Assembly (NCBI GenBank): GCA_903642325.1
Contig: CAHJWM010000028.1
Location: 1 to 64,000, forward strand
Direction: 5' to 3'
DNA from: Myxococcales bacterium
Lineage (GTDB): Bacteria; Myxococcota_A; Polyangia; Polyangiales; Polyangiaceae
DNA length: 64,000 nucleotides
The position numbers and the translations under genes were made by a program. The notes beneath the pieces are model-generated. The model ran no database searches. It worked only from the letters and a program-made list of their open reading frames with translations, and was not told where the DNA came from. This document shows, one piece after another, positions 7,242 to 15,157 of the stretch. Every line of letters starts with the position of its first letter. Position 1 is the stretch's first letter.

Positions 7242-8843
7242 GTGAGTCAAATCGAACTGCCACGTCAGAGCGCGATTCAACACCAAGCGCGTGCGACGAT
7301 CGTCTGTGCAGACGGCTATGCGATCATTGAGCTAGTTGCGGGCTCGGATTTCCGCACTTTGAACGGGCTCGCGATTGACTCTGACGGTCGCATCCTGGTG
7401 GCGAGCGCCTTGGGTGAGAGCCTGTTCGCGTACGACCGCGGGACCGGCCTGGTGGAAACCGTCGTCGGGCCGCCCCTGGGCGCCGCTGATGATTTGATAG
7501 TGACGAAGGGAGGCGACGTTATCTGGACCGCGGTCCTCGAAGGCGTAGTTCGTATCCGAGCGGCCAACGGAGAGATCAGAGACATTGCGCACGGGTTGAT
7601 AGGCATCAACTCCATAGCGCTGACCCGCGATGGTAAACGACTGTTCGTTGGACTGGTTTTCAACGGCGATGGGCTGTACGAGATCGATCTCGCCGGCAAG
7701 CGGCCGCCCCGCCAAGTCGTAGCAAAGCTGGGCGGCTTGAACGCCTTTGCATTCGGGCCTGACGGCATGATTTACGGTCCATCGTGGGAGCGAGGTGAAG
7801 TTCTTCGCATCGACCCCGAAAGCGGGCAGTCCAAGGTGATTGCCCGCGGCTTCGTGAAACCAGGCTCAGTGAAATTCGACGCCAATGATTTGCTGTACGT
7901 CCTCGACGACGCCGCGGGCAGCCTCTACCGAGTCGACTTGGAAAGCGGCAACAAGCACCTCGTTATTCAGCTTGCAACCGCGACTGACAACATGATCTTC
8001 GACAGTTCTAATCTTCTTTTGGTGTCGAACATGGCCGACAACAGCCTCCAAGAAGTGGATGTTGCTACTGGCCAAGCTCGTCTGCTCAAGGTGGGCGCGC
8101 TCGCGTTTCCACGTGCCATAGCGGCGCCGGCCAATGACGGCGGCCTTCTCTACATTGCAGATACTGGCTCCTTGCGGAGTGTCGACCCAAAGACCGGTGC
8201 CGTTACGGACCTGGCGCGCTCGATTGCGACGGAGCTGAGCTTTCCGACAGACGTGAGCATCAGCGGCTCCGACGTCATCGTGACGTGCGAGTTCGCGGGC
8301 TCGGTTCAGGTCGTCGACCGAAAAACCGCGAACATCAAGCTCACTTTGGCCGGCTTCGATAAACCGAGCGGCGCTGTGCGCCTACTGGACGAAAGTATTC
8401 TCGTTGCCGAACCGGCGCTGGGTCGCGTGACCCGCCAACGCGGTATTGCGCGAGAAACCTTCGTAGCCGGCCTACTGGCGCCAACCGCCCTGTGTGTCGC
8501 CAACGCAGGTAGCGTGTACATCGGCGATAGCGGGAGCGGCAAGATTGAGCAAGCCGACATCCGGACGGGAAAGCTCCAACCCATCGCGAGCGGCTTCGGC
8601 TCCATACGTGCTTTGGCGCTCGCACCCGGTGAACAGCTTTTAGCCCTCGACACGCTCCGAAAAGAATTGGTCTCGATCGATCTACACAGCAGCGGTAAGC
8701 GCATCATTGCCAGCAACTTGCCGGTTGGAATTTTGAGCGAGCCTTACCCCCGGTCGGGCGGGATTGCGGTGGGAAGCGACGGCTCGGTCTATGTGGCGGC
8801 GGATGCCTCGAACGCCATCTATCGAATCACCCAAGCCACCTAA
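7242..8843 (+). CDS. NHL/SMP-30-like beta-propeller protein
   Basis: About 533 residues built from roughly a dozen repeats of the type 'Gly-Leu-Ala-hydrophobic-Asp-x-Asp-Gly-x-hydrophobic-Leu-Val-Ala' followed by 'Asp-x-x-Thr-Gly', characteristic of NHL or SMP-30/gluconolactonase propellers. The repeats span the whole protein, suggesting one large or two consecutive propellers. No signal peptide or membrane segment is seen, so it is probably cytosolic. Relatives are lactonases or binding scaffolds; ligand and activity are unknown. The GTG at 7242 is chosen because AGGAG (7230-7234) lies seven bases upstream; the earlier GTG at 7227 overlaps that site. First gene of an operon with an alpha/beta hydrolase and a YciI-like protein. 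Confidence 0.8.
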   Translation: MSQIELPRQSAIQHQARATIVCADGYAIIELVAGSDFRTLNGLAIDSDGRILVASALGESLFAYDRGTGLVETVVGPPLGAADDLIVTKGGDVIWTAVLEGVVRIRAANGEIRDIAHGLIGINSIALTRDGKRLFVGLVFNGDGLYEIDLAGKRPPRQVVAKLGGLNAFAFGPDGMIYGPSWERGEVLRIDPESGQSKVIARGFVKPGSVKFDANDLLYVLDDAAGSLYRVDLESGNKHLVIQLATATDNMIFDSSNLLLVSNMADNSLQEVDVATGQARLLKVGALAFPRAIAAPANDGGLLYIADTGSLRSVDPKTGAVTDLARSIATELSFPTDVSISGSDVIVTCEFAGSVQVVDRKTANIKLTLAGFDKPSGAVRLLDESILVAEPALGRVTRQRGIARETFVAGLLAPTALCVANAGSVYIGDSGSGKIEQADIRTGKLQPIASGFGSIRALALAPGEQLLALDTLRKELVSIDLHSSGKRIIASNLPVGILSEPYPRSGGIAVGSDGSVYVAADASNAIYRITQAT

Positions 8844-8873
8844 ATCCCAACGAGACGAAAGCGAGAACGGACG

Positions 8874-9794
8874 ATGAGCACGTTACCATCACGCATCAAA
8901 CTGGGCTACGCTGCCAGCAAGCGCGGTCAGATTCATTTCGCCGAGGCCGGGTCAGGTTCACCTCTTCTACTTTTGAGTGAAACGCCACGTACGCATCGGT
9001 ATTTTTTGCGCATCATGCCGCACCTGGCACAGCACTTCCGTGTCATCGCAATGGATACTCCGGGCTTTGGCAACTCGCATGCGCTGCCGGAACCGACGAC
9101 CATACCGGCTCTTGCCGATTGCGTCTGCGAATTTTTAGATGCGCTAGGCCTCGAGCGCACCAGCGTTTTGGGCGTTCACACGGGCGACAAGGTTGCCGCT
9201 GCGTTCGCGGCGAATTACCCGGCGCGCCTCGACCGGCTCATCCTGGCCGGGCAAAGTCATAGTCTTATCCCGGACAGCTCTCAGCGGAACGAGGCTCTGC
9301 GTCCGTCTCTCGCGCATTATCACTCTCCGGATGACGGAGCGTTCGAAGACGACTTGCAGCTATTCAAGAGCTGGGCCGGCGCTCAAGCCACCGCCACCGA
9401 GCTTTGGTGGCCCGGGAATTTGCTAAAACGGTCGTCGACATCGTCGGCCGATGTCGAGAGCGCCGAGCGGCAAGTGATTGACTATCTTCTCGGTTGGCGC
9501 AGCCCCTTTGCGATCTATCGAGCTGTGTTCGCCTTCGATTTGGCCGAGGCCATGCAACGCATCTGCGCGCCAACACTGGTTTTGGAGCTCATCAGTCCCG
9601 AGGAGAAGCACATCGCCGGGCAGGCTGAACGGCTTTGCAAGCTCATGGCGTCGGCTACTCCCGCCAGCTTGCCGGTGACTTATCTTTCGGCTTTCCAGCA
9701 GCAACCGGTCGAGATTGCCAACATCGTTACTCAATTCCTGCTTGGTCGCACCAAAAATCCCGCGACTAACGTCTGTCTTTTGAACCGCACGTGA
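8874..9794 (+). CDS. Alpha/beta-hydrolase-fold protein with atypical nucleophile elbow
   Basis: A 306-residue protein with the alpha/beta hydrolase layout: the core strand before an MDTPGFGNS turn, the helix and strand leading to the nucleophile elbow, a cap region (about 140-215) and the late strand PTLVLELISPEEK. The elbow reads Gly100-Val-His102-Thr-Gly104, so the usual Ser/Asp/Cys nucleophile is a His. Near the C-terminus, where the catalytic His normally lies, I see Ser-Ala-Phe-Gln-Gln-Gln instead. A classical triad is therefore absent, and it may be non-hydrolytic or use other chemistry. It is 30 bases downstream of the beta-propeller gene in the same operon. Confidence 0.85.
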   Translation: MSTLPSRIKLGYAASKRGQIHFAEAGSGSPLLLLSETPRTHRYFLRIMPHLAQHFRVIAMDTPGFGNSHALPEPTTIPALADCVCEFLDALGLERTSVLGVHTGDKVAAAFAANYPARLDRLILAGQSHSLIPDSSQRNEALRPSLAHYHSPDDGAFEDDLQLFKSWAGAQATATELWWPGNLLKRSSTSSADVESAERQVIDYLLGWRSPFAIYRAVFAFDLAEAMQRICAPTLVLELISPEEKHIAGQAERLCKLMASATPASLPVTYLSAFQQQPVEIANIVTQFLLGRTKNPATNVCLLNRT

Positions 9795-9809
9795 ACTGAA
9801 GGAGCCCGC

Positions 9810-10157
9810 ATGTTTTTTGCTATTGTCTGCCACGATCGCCCCGGCGCCGAGCTACTTCGCGGTGAACACCTTCCCCAGCATCTTCGCTATTTGGAAGCGC
9901 AACATTCGATGCTGCGCACCGGTGGCCCTCTCAAACATCCCGAAACCGGCAGCCTGGTCGGCTCGCTGTACATCATCGATGCAGCCGACTATGCAGCGGC
10001 ACAGGACTTCATCAAGAACGAGCCGTTGAACAGGGCGGGCGTGTTCGAGTCGCTCGAAATACGGGGCTGGATGCAAATGCAGCCGGAGATCACTCCGGGC
10101 GCAAATGAGCTCACCGCTCAGGAATTGGAGCGCCAGCTTCAAGAAAGCCACGCTTAG
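9810..10157 (+). CDS. YciI-like protein
   Basis: A 115-residue YCII-family protein starting Met-Phe-Phe-Ala-Ile-Val-Cys-His-Asp-Arg-Pro, with the conserved RGEHLPQHLRYLE helix, the Leu-Arg-Thr-Gly-Gly-Pro-Leu turn, SLYIIDAADYAAAQDFIKNEP and the Ala-Gly-Val-Phe-Glu-Ser-Leu-Glu-Ile strand. The His-Asp pair typical of YciI is kept (His at about residue 19 or 23, Asp at 58-60 region). Such proteins are small muconolactone-isomerase-like folds; enzymatic roles are shown for only a few. An AAGGAG precedes the ATG at good spacing. It is the last gene of the beta-propeller operon and faces the HxlR gene. Confidence 0.88.
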   Translation: MFFAIVCHDRPGAELLRGEHLPQHLRYLEAQHSMLRTGGPLKHPETGSLVGSLYIIDAADYAAAQDFIKNEPLNRAGVFESLEIRGWMQMQPEITPGANELTAQELERQLQESHA

Positions 10158-10233
10158 CCGTACCCGCTTAGTCTTGCCCGCGCCAGATCGTGCGTAGAAC
10201 AAGACCCTCAGTGTCTCGAACCCAAACGGCGAT

Positions 10234-10629
10234 TTACGGTTCGACGCCGCTCGTTTTTGCCGTCAAGCGCGGTGGGTGTCCTAATACCTCCGAGCGGCGG
10301 TTGGCCCAGGTTTCCATCGCTTGATACACGGGCCCAAGACCCGAGCCGAGCGCGGTCAAGCGGTACTCGACCTTCGGCGGCACCTGCGGGAAAACCTCGC
10401 GTTCTACGATGCCGTCTTTTTCTAGGCTACGCAGTTGCTGAATAATCATCTTCTGCGAAGCCTGAGGAATGCTTCGCTGCAACTCTGACAGCCTCAATTG
10501 GGGGTCGGCGGTGAGATGAGCTACGATCAGCAGCTTCCAGCGGCCTTCGATGCACGAAAAGGCATCTTCCATATCGCGGGCCCAGTCTAGCCTCTCTTCG
10601 GGATTACACTTTGCCATAGGCCTGCCCAT
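10234..10629 (-). CDS. HxlR-family winged-helix regulator
   Basis: About 131 residues with the HxlR pattern: a Cys near the N-terminus, then FSCIEGRWKLLIVAHL, LRLSELQRSIPQASQKMIIQQLRSLEKDGIVER and the wing VPPKVEYRLTALG. HxlR proteins sense quinones, aldehydes or disulfide stress and act as dimers. The ATG at 10629 is preferred; a second ATG four codons later is equally possible, and the open frame upstream has no family counterpart. The gene is convergent with the beta-propeller/hydrolase/YciI operon, whose promoter region carries a 9-2-9 palindrome that could be its operator. Confidence 0.9.
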   Translation of the reverse strand: MGRPMAKCNPEERLDWARDMEDAFSCIEGRWKLLIVAHLTADPQLRLSELQRSIPQASQKMIIQQLRSLEKDGIVEREVFPQVPPKVEYRLTALGSGLGPVYQAMETWANRRSEVLGHPPRLTAKTSGVEP

Positions 10630-11098
10630 TGATCGTTGGCGACATTTCGCCGCGAGTGTGACGTCATTCAGCTCATGTCCATACGCGGCCGAACGGAGCT
10701 CGGCGAGACGCCCGCAACCCGTGTGAACGCGCGACTGAGGGACGCTTCCGAGTCGGAACATGCGCGGGGCTGCCGTAGTGCGGATTCGTGCTCGCGATGG
10801 AGTGCGAATCGAGAGGGCAATGGCTCATCGACGTTACGTCGCTTCGACGGCGTGATCTGCCCACGCGTATGGAAATAGCGTGCTCCGTGCGATCGAGAGC
10901 CCAATCGCGCTCGTGCGCTCAGAGTGAAAGTGCTGCGATAGCGCCGAGTCTTTTTCGACCATCGGCGTGGCGACCACGAAAATTTACTCGAGATCGCTAG
11001 CACGGAACCGACCATGGTTCGTGAACTGAAAAAAACTTGCCGCTCCATGGATCGCTAGCGTGGCTGGCCCGCGGGAGTGATGATAATGTCCATACCGT
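10630..11098. other. Intergenic, divergent promoter region
   Basis: About 470 bases between the HxlR gene (minus) and the ECF sigma gene (plus). It must hold both promoters. No conserved coding or repeat was recognised; open frames here lack motifs. Confidence 0.45.
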
Positions 11099-12040
11099 AT
11101 GGCTACTGACGTAGCTCAACTGGACCAACATCGTGCGGCTTTGACGGGCCATTGCTACCGCATGCTGGGCTCCGCCGCGGACGCTGACGACGCTGTGCAA
11201 GAAGCAATGGTGCGTGCCTGGCGCAGTCTGGACCGCTTCGACGGTCGTTCGTCGATGCGGACCTGGCTGTATAAGATCGCCACGAACGTTTGCCTGGACG
11301 CAGCGCGCGGTCGTCGGGCACGCCCCATCGATGAACGCCCCGTATGCACCGTTGACGACGCGCTCGAAACCAAGCCGCGCAGCCATTGGCTAGACCCCAT
11401 CGCCGATGCGCGCGCGGTTCCAGCCGATGCGGACCCTGCGGAAAGGGCCGTGCTGCGCGAGAGCATCCGCCTGGCGTTCGTCGCCGCCCTGCAAAATCTG
11501 CCACCCAAGCAGCGCGCAGCTCTGCTGCTCACCGAAGTGCTCGGTTGGTCCGCGGCCGAAGTCGCCGAAAGTCTGGAGACCTCACTCCCCGCCGTGAACA
11601 GCGCCCTACAACGCGCCCGCGCCACGCTGGCCACTCGCCCACCCGTTCGGCCTCCGCAGGCGAGTGATGCGCAAGCCGCGTTACTCGAGCGTTACGTGAG
11701 CGCTTTCGAACGCTACGACATGGACGCGCTGAGTGCGCTCCTCCATCGAGACGCGACGCTGGCGATGCCGCCCTACACCATGTGGCTCCAAGGGCAGGAC
11801 TCGATTCGCGCCTGGATGCTCGGCAAGGGAGCTGGCTGCCGTGGCTCGCGACTGATCCCTACGTGGGCCAGCGGTCAGCCCGCCTTCGGCCAGTACCGCC
11901 CCAGCGACAAGGGCGGCCACGAGGCCTGGGCGCTGATAGTGCTGGAGCTGGCAGGGGACCGGATTGCCAACGTCACGTCATTCTTGGATATCGAAATACT
12001 GTTCCCACAATTCGGGCTGAGCCTGGAATTACCCGCCTAA
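11099..12040 (+). CDS. ECF-type sigma factor with C-terminal SnoaL-like domain
   Basis: A 313-residue sigma-70 family protein. Region 2 lies at about residues 10-75 ([36 protein letters not shown]), and region 4 at about 130-185 ([22 protein letters not shown] then a helix-turn-helix). After a Pro-rich joint comes a SnoaL/NTF2-like domain (about 195-310), containing [23 protein letters not shown] and a Pro-Tyr-Thr-Met-Trp-Leu-Gln-Gly motif. This matches the long ECF subgroup in which the tail domain replaces a separate anti-sigma factor and modulates activity. No anti-sigma gene is adjacent. The next gene, a DoxX-like membrane protein, is a typical companion and likely target. Confidence 0.9.
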   Translation: MATDVAQLDQHRAALTGHCYRMLGSAADADDAVQEAMVRAWRSLDRFDGRSSMRTWLYKIATNVCLDAARGRRARPIDERPVCTVDDALETKPRSHWLDPIADARAVPADADPAERAVLRESIRLAFVAALQNLPPKQRAALLLTEVLGWSAAEVAESLETSLPAVNSALQRARATLATRPPVRPPQASDAQAALLERYVSAFERYDMDALSALLHRDATLAMPPYTMWLQGQDSIRAWMLGKGAGCRGSRLIPTWASGQPAFGQYRPSDKGGHEAWALIVLELAGDRIANVTSFLDIEILFPQFGLSLELPA

Positions 12041-12128
12041 ACCGCGCCTTCGCAGTTTTTTTCGAGCGCGCCGATGAGTTTCGGTGGGCCGAGCAGTCTA
12101 TCGGTCAGTTCCTTCCAATGGAGACCGC

Positions 12129-12575
12129 ATGACCATGATGACCGACGATCAACCGCACTTTCAGGGACCTGCAACCTCGAGCACGCGGAGCACCGGGCGC
12201 GGCGCGCTATGGACGGGCCGCGTTCTGAGTGGAGTCGCCTTGGCCGCTTTGGGCATCGATGCGAGCATGAAACTGCTTCAGCTTCCCGAAGCTCTAAAAG
12301 GCACCGTTGAGCTGGGCTACCCGGCAAGCGCAGTATTTACATTGGGCGTGATTCAGCTGGTGTGCTGGGTTCTTTACGCAATTCCGCGGACTGCCGTGCT
12401 CGGGGCGATTCTCTGGACCGGTTACTTTGGCGGTGCGGTGGCCACGCACTTGCGCGTGCAAAACCCTTTGTTCACGCACGTGCTGTCCGGCGTGTACGTT
12501 GCACTCTTCATCTGGGGCGGCCTGTACCTGCGCAGGCCCCAACTGCGCGCGCTATTTTTCTCGAAGACTCGCTGA
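12129..12575 (+). CDS. DoxX-like family membrane protein
   Basis: A 148-residue protein with four predicted membrane helices: VLSGVALAALGIDASMKLL, SAVFTLGVIQLVCWVLYAI, TAVLGAILWTGYFGGAVATH and VLSGVYVALFIWGGLYL. The Gly-Ala-Val-Ala-Thr-His-Leu-Arg signature is typical of DoxX-like proteins. Family members are inner-membrane proteins linked to quinone or thiol redox, but most are uncharacterised. The ATG at 12129 is chosen over an upstream in-frame ATG at 12084. It lies 88 bases after the ECF sigma gene and is likely in its regulon or operon. Confidence 0.85.
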   Translation: MTMMTDDQPHFQGPATSSTRSTGRGALWTGRVLSGVALAALGIDASMKLLQLPEALKGTVELGYPASAVFTLGVIQLVCWVLYAIPRTAVLGAILWTGYFGGAVATHLRVQNPLFTHVLSGVYVALFIWGGLYLRRPQLRALFFSKTR

Positions 12576-12753
12576 GCGAGCACTGAGAAATAAAGAAGCA
12601 CCATGGCAATCGAATTGCCTCGTGATCACGCGTTCGACGTCCTGACCGTTTAGCGGGCAGGTGGGCATTAGCTGTACCGTATCGCGCCGGTCCGCCGCCG
12701 CGCCGCCGAACCGGGCGCTGACTACGAATGCGGCGGTTTCTTACCCTGACAGG

Positions 12754-13292
12754 TCAAGTGAAGGCGTCGATGCCGCCAGTAGCCAGCGGTCCACAGAAAC
12801 TGAGGCAGGGCGTGCCTTCAGGGAAGCAGTCACAATTGGGCTTGCCGCGCGGACCCGGTTTACAGGCCGTGGGCAACGGCCGGCCGAAGTGATCGGTAGG
12901 CAGGTCGAACACGTCGCTCAGATAGATCTCACAATAGCTGGTGCGCGCGTCGCAATATTGCGCTCCACACGAGGCGAATTCGGGATCACGGCGCTGCATT
13001 CACCCATGACCGAAAGGTCCTCGCCGGCCGCGTGGGCCGCGCACGCGCTGTCGTACACTTTGCCGTTGCACGCGCAGACTGGCGGCTGACTCCCCTGGCA
13101 CGCAGTAGGCCGCACGCGACATGTGCCAGCCGCTTGACCTTTTCCGCACAGGCCCGGGCTGAACTCGCAGTATTCGTCACCCGAGCACGCGGAATTGTCG
13201 TGGCACAGGCGCGCGCCACCGCTTCTACAGCCCCCCCCAAAAAATAATCCGAGCAGCAGTAGTGCCGAGATGCTGCGTGTAGCGCCGATCAC
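12754..13292 (-). pseudogene. Cys-rich lipoprotein with Kazal-like domain, frameshifted
   Basis: From an ATG at 13292 the product has a signal sequence ending in a Gly-Gly-Gly-Cys lipobox, a Cys-rich segment (CHDNSACSGDEYCEFSPGLC) and a Kazal-like module (PVCACNGKVYDSACAAHAAG ... Met-Gly-Glu-Cys). Right after this the original frame loses Cys content, while another minus-strand frame takes over near 12985-12999 with more Cys-rich sequence (Ser-Cys-Gly-Ala-Gln-Tyr-Cys ... Cys-Phe-Pro-Glu-Gly-Thr-Pro-Cys) and ends at 12754. The simplest reading is one gene broken by a single indel. Kazal-like lipoproteins of this kind are common in myxobacteria. The start overlaps the stop of the MYXO-CTERM fragment (ATGA). 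Confidence 0.75.
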
Positions 13293-13585
13293 TGCCTCCG
13301 TTGCCGCCGTGCGCGGGCTCGGCGTAGGCCAGCACCAGCGATGACCGAGGCGAACATCAGACCCGCCAGGGCGGCGCCACCGCGGGTTTGCCCAGCCGCG
13401 CGAAACGAACAGCTGGAGCTCGAGCTACCAGCTGGTGCGGTGCCACTGCCGGCCGCGGACGTGCTGCCACCGGCCGAAACGCCGCCACCCACGCTGGGCT
13501 CGCCTGTCGCCGGAGCGCCGCCGACTTCAACTGGCGCCCCACCGGTCGCCGCTCCACCGACGCGGTAGTTCAGCTCACTTTTTGA
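13289..13585 (-). pseudogene. Headless MYXO-CTERM-type protein fragment
   Basis: The frame reads a Gly/Ala/Thr-rich linker, then Ser-Ser-Ser-Ser-Ser-Cys-Ser, a Gly-Gly-Ala-Ala-Leu-Ala-Gly-Leu hydrophobic helix and an Arg-rich end. This is the layout of the MYXO-CTERM sorting signal (Cys, helix, basic tail) by which myxobacteria anchor surface proteins. The frame is closed by a TGA at 13586-13588 and contains no signal peptide or folded domain. The coding part before the linker is thus missing, and only about 110 bases separate it from the NmrA gene. It is either a truncated gene or one with an unseen frameshift. Its stop overlaps the Kazal lipoprotein ATG. Confidence 0.65.
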
Positions 13586-13697
13586 TCAGCGGGCGGCCTG
13601 CGCCGCGGAGGGCGATGGGCGGCAGAGCTAGCTAGGCCGAGCGGTGTGTGGCAAACCGAGAAGCTCACTTTGCCCAGCAGGGCCAACGGACGTGGGC

Positions 13698-14561
13698 TCA
13701 TGCCGAGCGCGCGATGCGAGCGAAGAACTCTTCGAAAGTGAGTGTCGCCGGGACGTGCTCGGTTTCCGGCTGACCGAACGCGATCCACCCGGTGTTGACC
13801 GAGTCCATCATTTGTTCGTATGGCCCGGTCGACCCCGGCGGCATGCCGAAGCCCTGCAGCACATGGGCCCAGGCTTCTCGCGGTACAGACTGCGCCTTCA
13901 CCTCTCGACCGATGGCGTTACCGAGTGCGGTCGCCTGCTCAGTGGGTGTCACTCGCGTGCCGAGCTCGATCACCTTCTTTCCGGTCCAGCCCGTAATCAG
14001 GAGGTCGGCCACGAGCTTGCCGATGTCCTCCGTGGCGATGGTAGGAAACGGTAAGTCGATGGGTTGGAAGCTGTGATAGAGCCCGGTTTGTTTGGCGCCC
14101 GCGACACTGCCGGCGTAGTTTTCGTAGAAAGACCCGGCGCGCACGAACGCGCGCGGAAACGGCAGCTCAGAAAAAGCACGCTCCATCAAGGAAGTGGCGG
14201 TGATGTTGCCAAGCCGCTCGGCCTTTTCAGAGCCCATCGACGAGAGCGCAACCAGCCGCGGCACCGGCGCTTGCGCTAAGGCCTTGCTGTAACTCGCGAG
14301 CGATGCCTTCGCGTCGCTGAAGTCCGGCGGCGGCGTCATCGTCGGCTGCATCAAAAGAAACGCGCCCTCCACACCCTCGAGTGCGCTGGCAAGCTTGGCC
14401 GCGTCATTCAAATCCCCCTCCCGCACCTCCACGCCCTGACTCGCGAAGTCCTTCGCCTTTTCCGGAGATCGAGCCAGCGTGCGCACCTGTTTGCCCTGCG
14501 CGAGCAAATGCCGTGCTGCACTTCCGCCTACGTGACCCGTGATACCCGCGATGAAATACAT
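13698..14561 (-). CDS. NmrA-like NAD(P)-binding protein
   Basis: About 287 residues of the atypical short-chain dehydrogenase (NmrA/QorB-like) type. The dinucleotide motif is Gly-Ile-Thr-Gly-His-Val-Gly-Gly close to the N-terminus, followed by VRTLARSPEKAKDF (NADP-type basic residue after strand 2), the Glu-Gly-Asp-Leu-Asn-Asp segment and VALSSMGSEK. The usual Tyr-x-x-x-Lys pair of classical SDRs is not evident, as expected for this subgroup, which often senses redox state or reduces quinones. The ATG at 14561 has GAGAGG seven bases upstream, whereas the in-frame TTG at 14576 overlaps that site. Confidence 0.88.
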   Translation of the reverse strand: MYFIAGITGHVGGSAARHLLAQGKQVRTLARSPEKAKDFASQGVEVREGDLNDAAKLASALEGVEGAFLLMQPTMTPPPDFSDAKASLASYSKALAQAPVPRLVALSSMGSEKAERLGNITATSLMERAFSELPFPRAFVRAGSFYENYAGSVAGAKQTGLYHSFQPIDLPFPTIATEDIGKLVADLLITGWTGKKVIELGTRVTPTEQATALGNAIGREVKAQSVPREAWAHVLQGFGMPPGSTGPYEQMMDSVNTGWIAFGQPETEHVPATLTFEEFFARIARSA

Positions 14562-14701
14562 AGCTTTGCCTCTCAACAGGGACTTGAACTCAGAGGAAGC
14601 GCCTTAGGCACCTGCCCTCTGCCGATACGCCTTGAGCCGGTGCGGGTCGCCGTCAAGCGAGCACGCTCAGGAGCAGCCCATTCGTTTGTTTCTACCGCAA
14701 G

Positions 14702-14857
14702 TCGGAAAATCAGGTGCGGTTCCACTGGAAGCCAGGCTCAATCGCGTTCTGGGACAACCGCGCGGCCGTGCACCGTGCCGTTCAGGACTACGGTGATTTC
14801 CCGCGCACCCTCGAGCGCGTGCTGATCAACGACGAACCACTCTGGCGCGATCTTTGA
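14702..14857 (+). pseudogene. C-terminal remnant of TauD/TfdA-type dioxygenase
   Basis: This short frame encodes Arg-Phe-His-Trp-Lys-Pro-Gly-Ser-Ile-Ala-Phe-Trp-Asp-Asn-Arg ... His-Arg-Ala-Val-Gln-Asp-Tyr and ends with TGA. It matches the last part of 2-oxoglutarate/Fe(II) dioxygenases of the TauD/TfdA family, including the conserved His and Arg near the C-terminus. The preceding roughly 230 residues, with the HxD facial pair, are absent. It is a truncated leftover. Confidence 0.7.
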
Positions 14858-15157
14858 TGGCACGACGACGCGGATGGGCCGGGCGCGCGATGCCCGTGCC
14901 CATGCGCGTCGTTGATTCGTAAGCCAATGGGAGTACGCTCGCACGCGATGACGACGGCGTAGACGGGCTCGTGTTGCCGCGGGAACCTGTGTGGAAGGCT
15001 CGCGTTTCGTCGGCGCTAACGGTGCCCGCCGGCGGAGATCGCCGCGGCTTGTTCGCTTGCGTCCTGCATGGTAGGCGACGCGGCGTTTCAGAGGAACGGC
15101 ACGTCGGCGGGATGCGCGAGCATGAGCGCCGCCCGTTCGCCTCTGCGAGCCAGCCAT
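14858..15157. other. Intergenic before ABC transporter
   Basis: Three hundred bases with no recognised gene. In-frame starts upstream of the ABC gene extend into this stretch, but the added sequence has no transporter character. The promoter of the ABC/NAT pair probably lies here. Confidence 0.4.

Noticed and set aside
12603..12653. 16-codon frame after the DoxX gene
   Set aside because: Too short, no family, and no regulatory feature such as an attenuator was seen with it.
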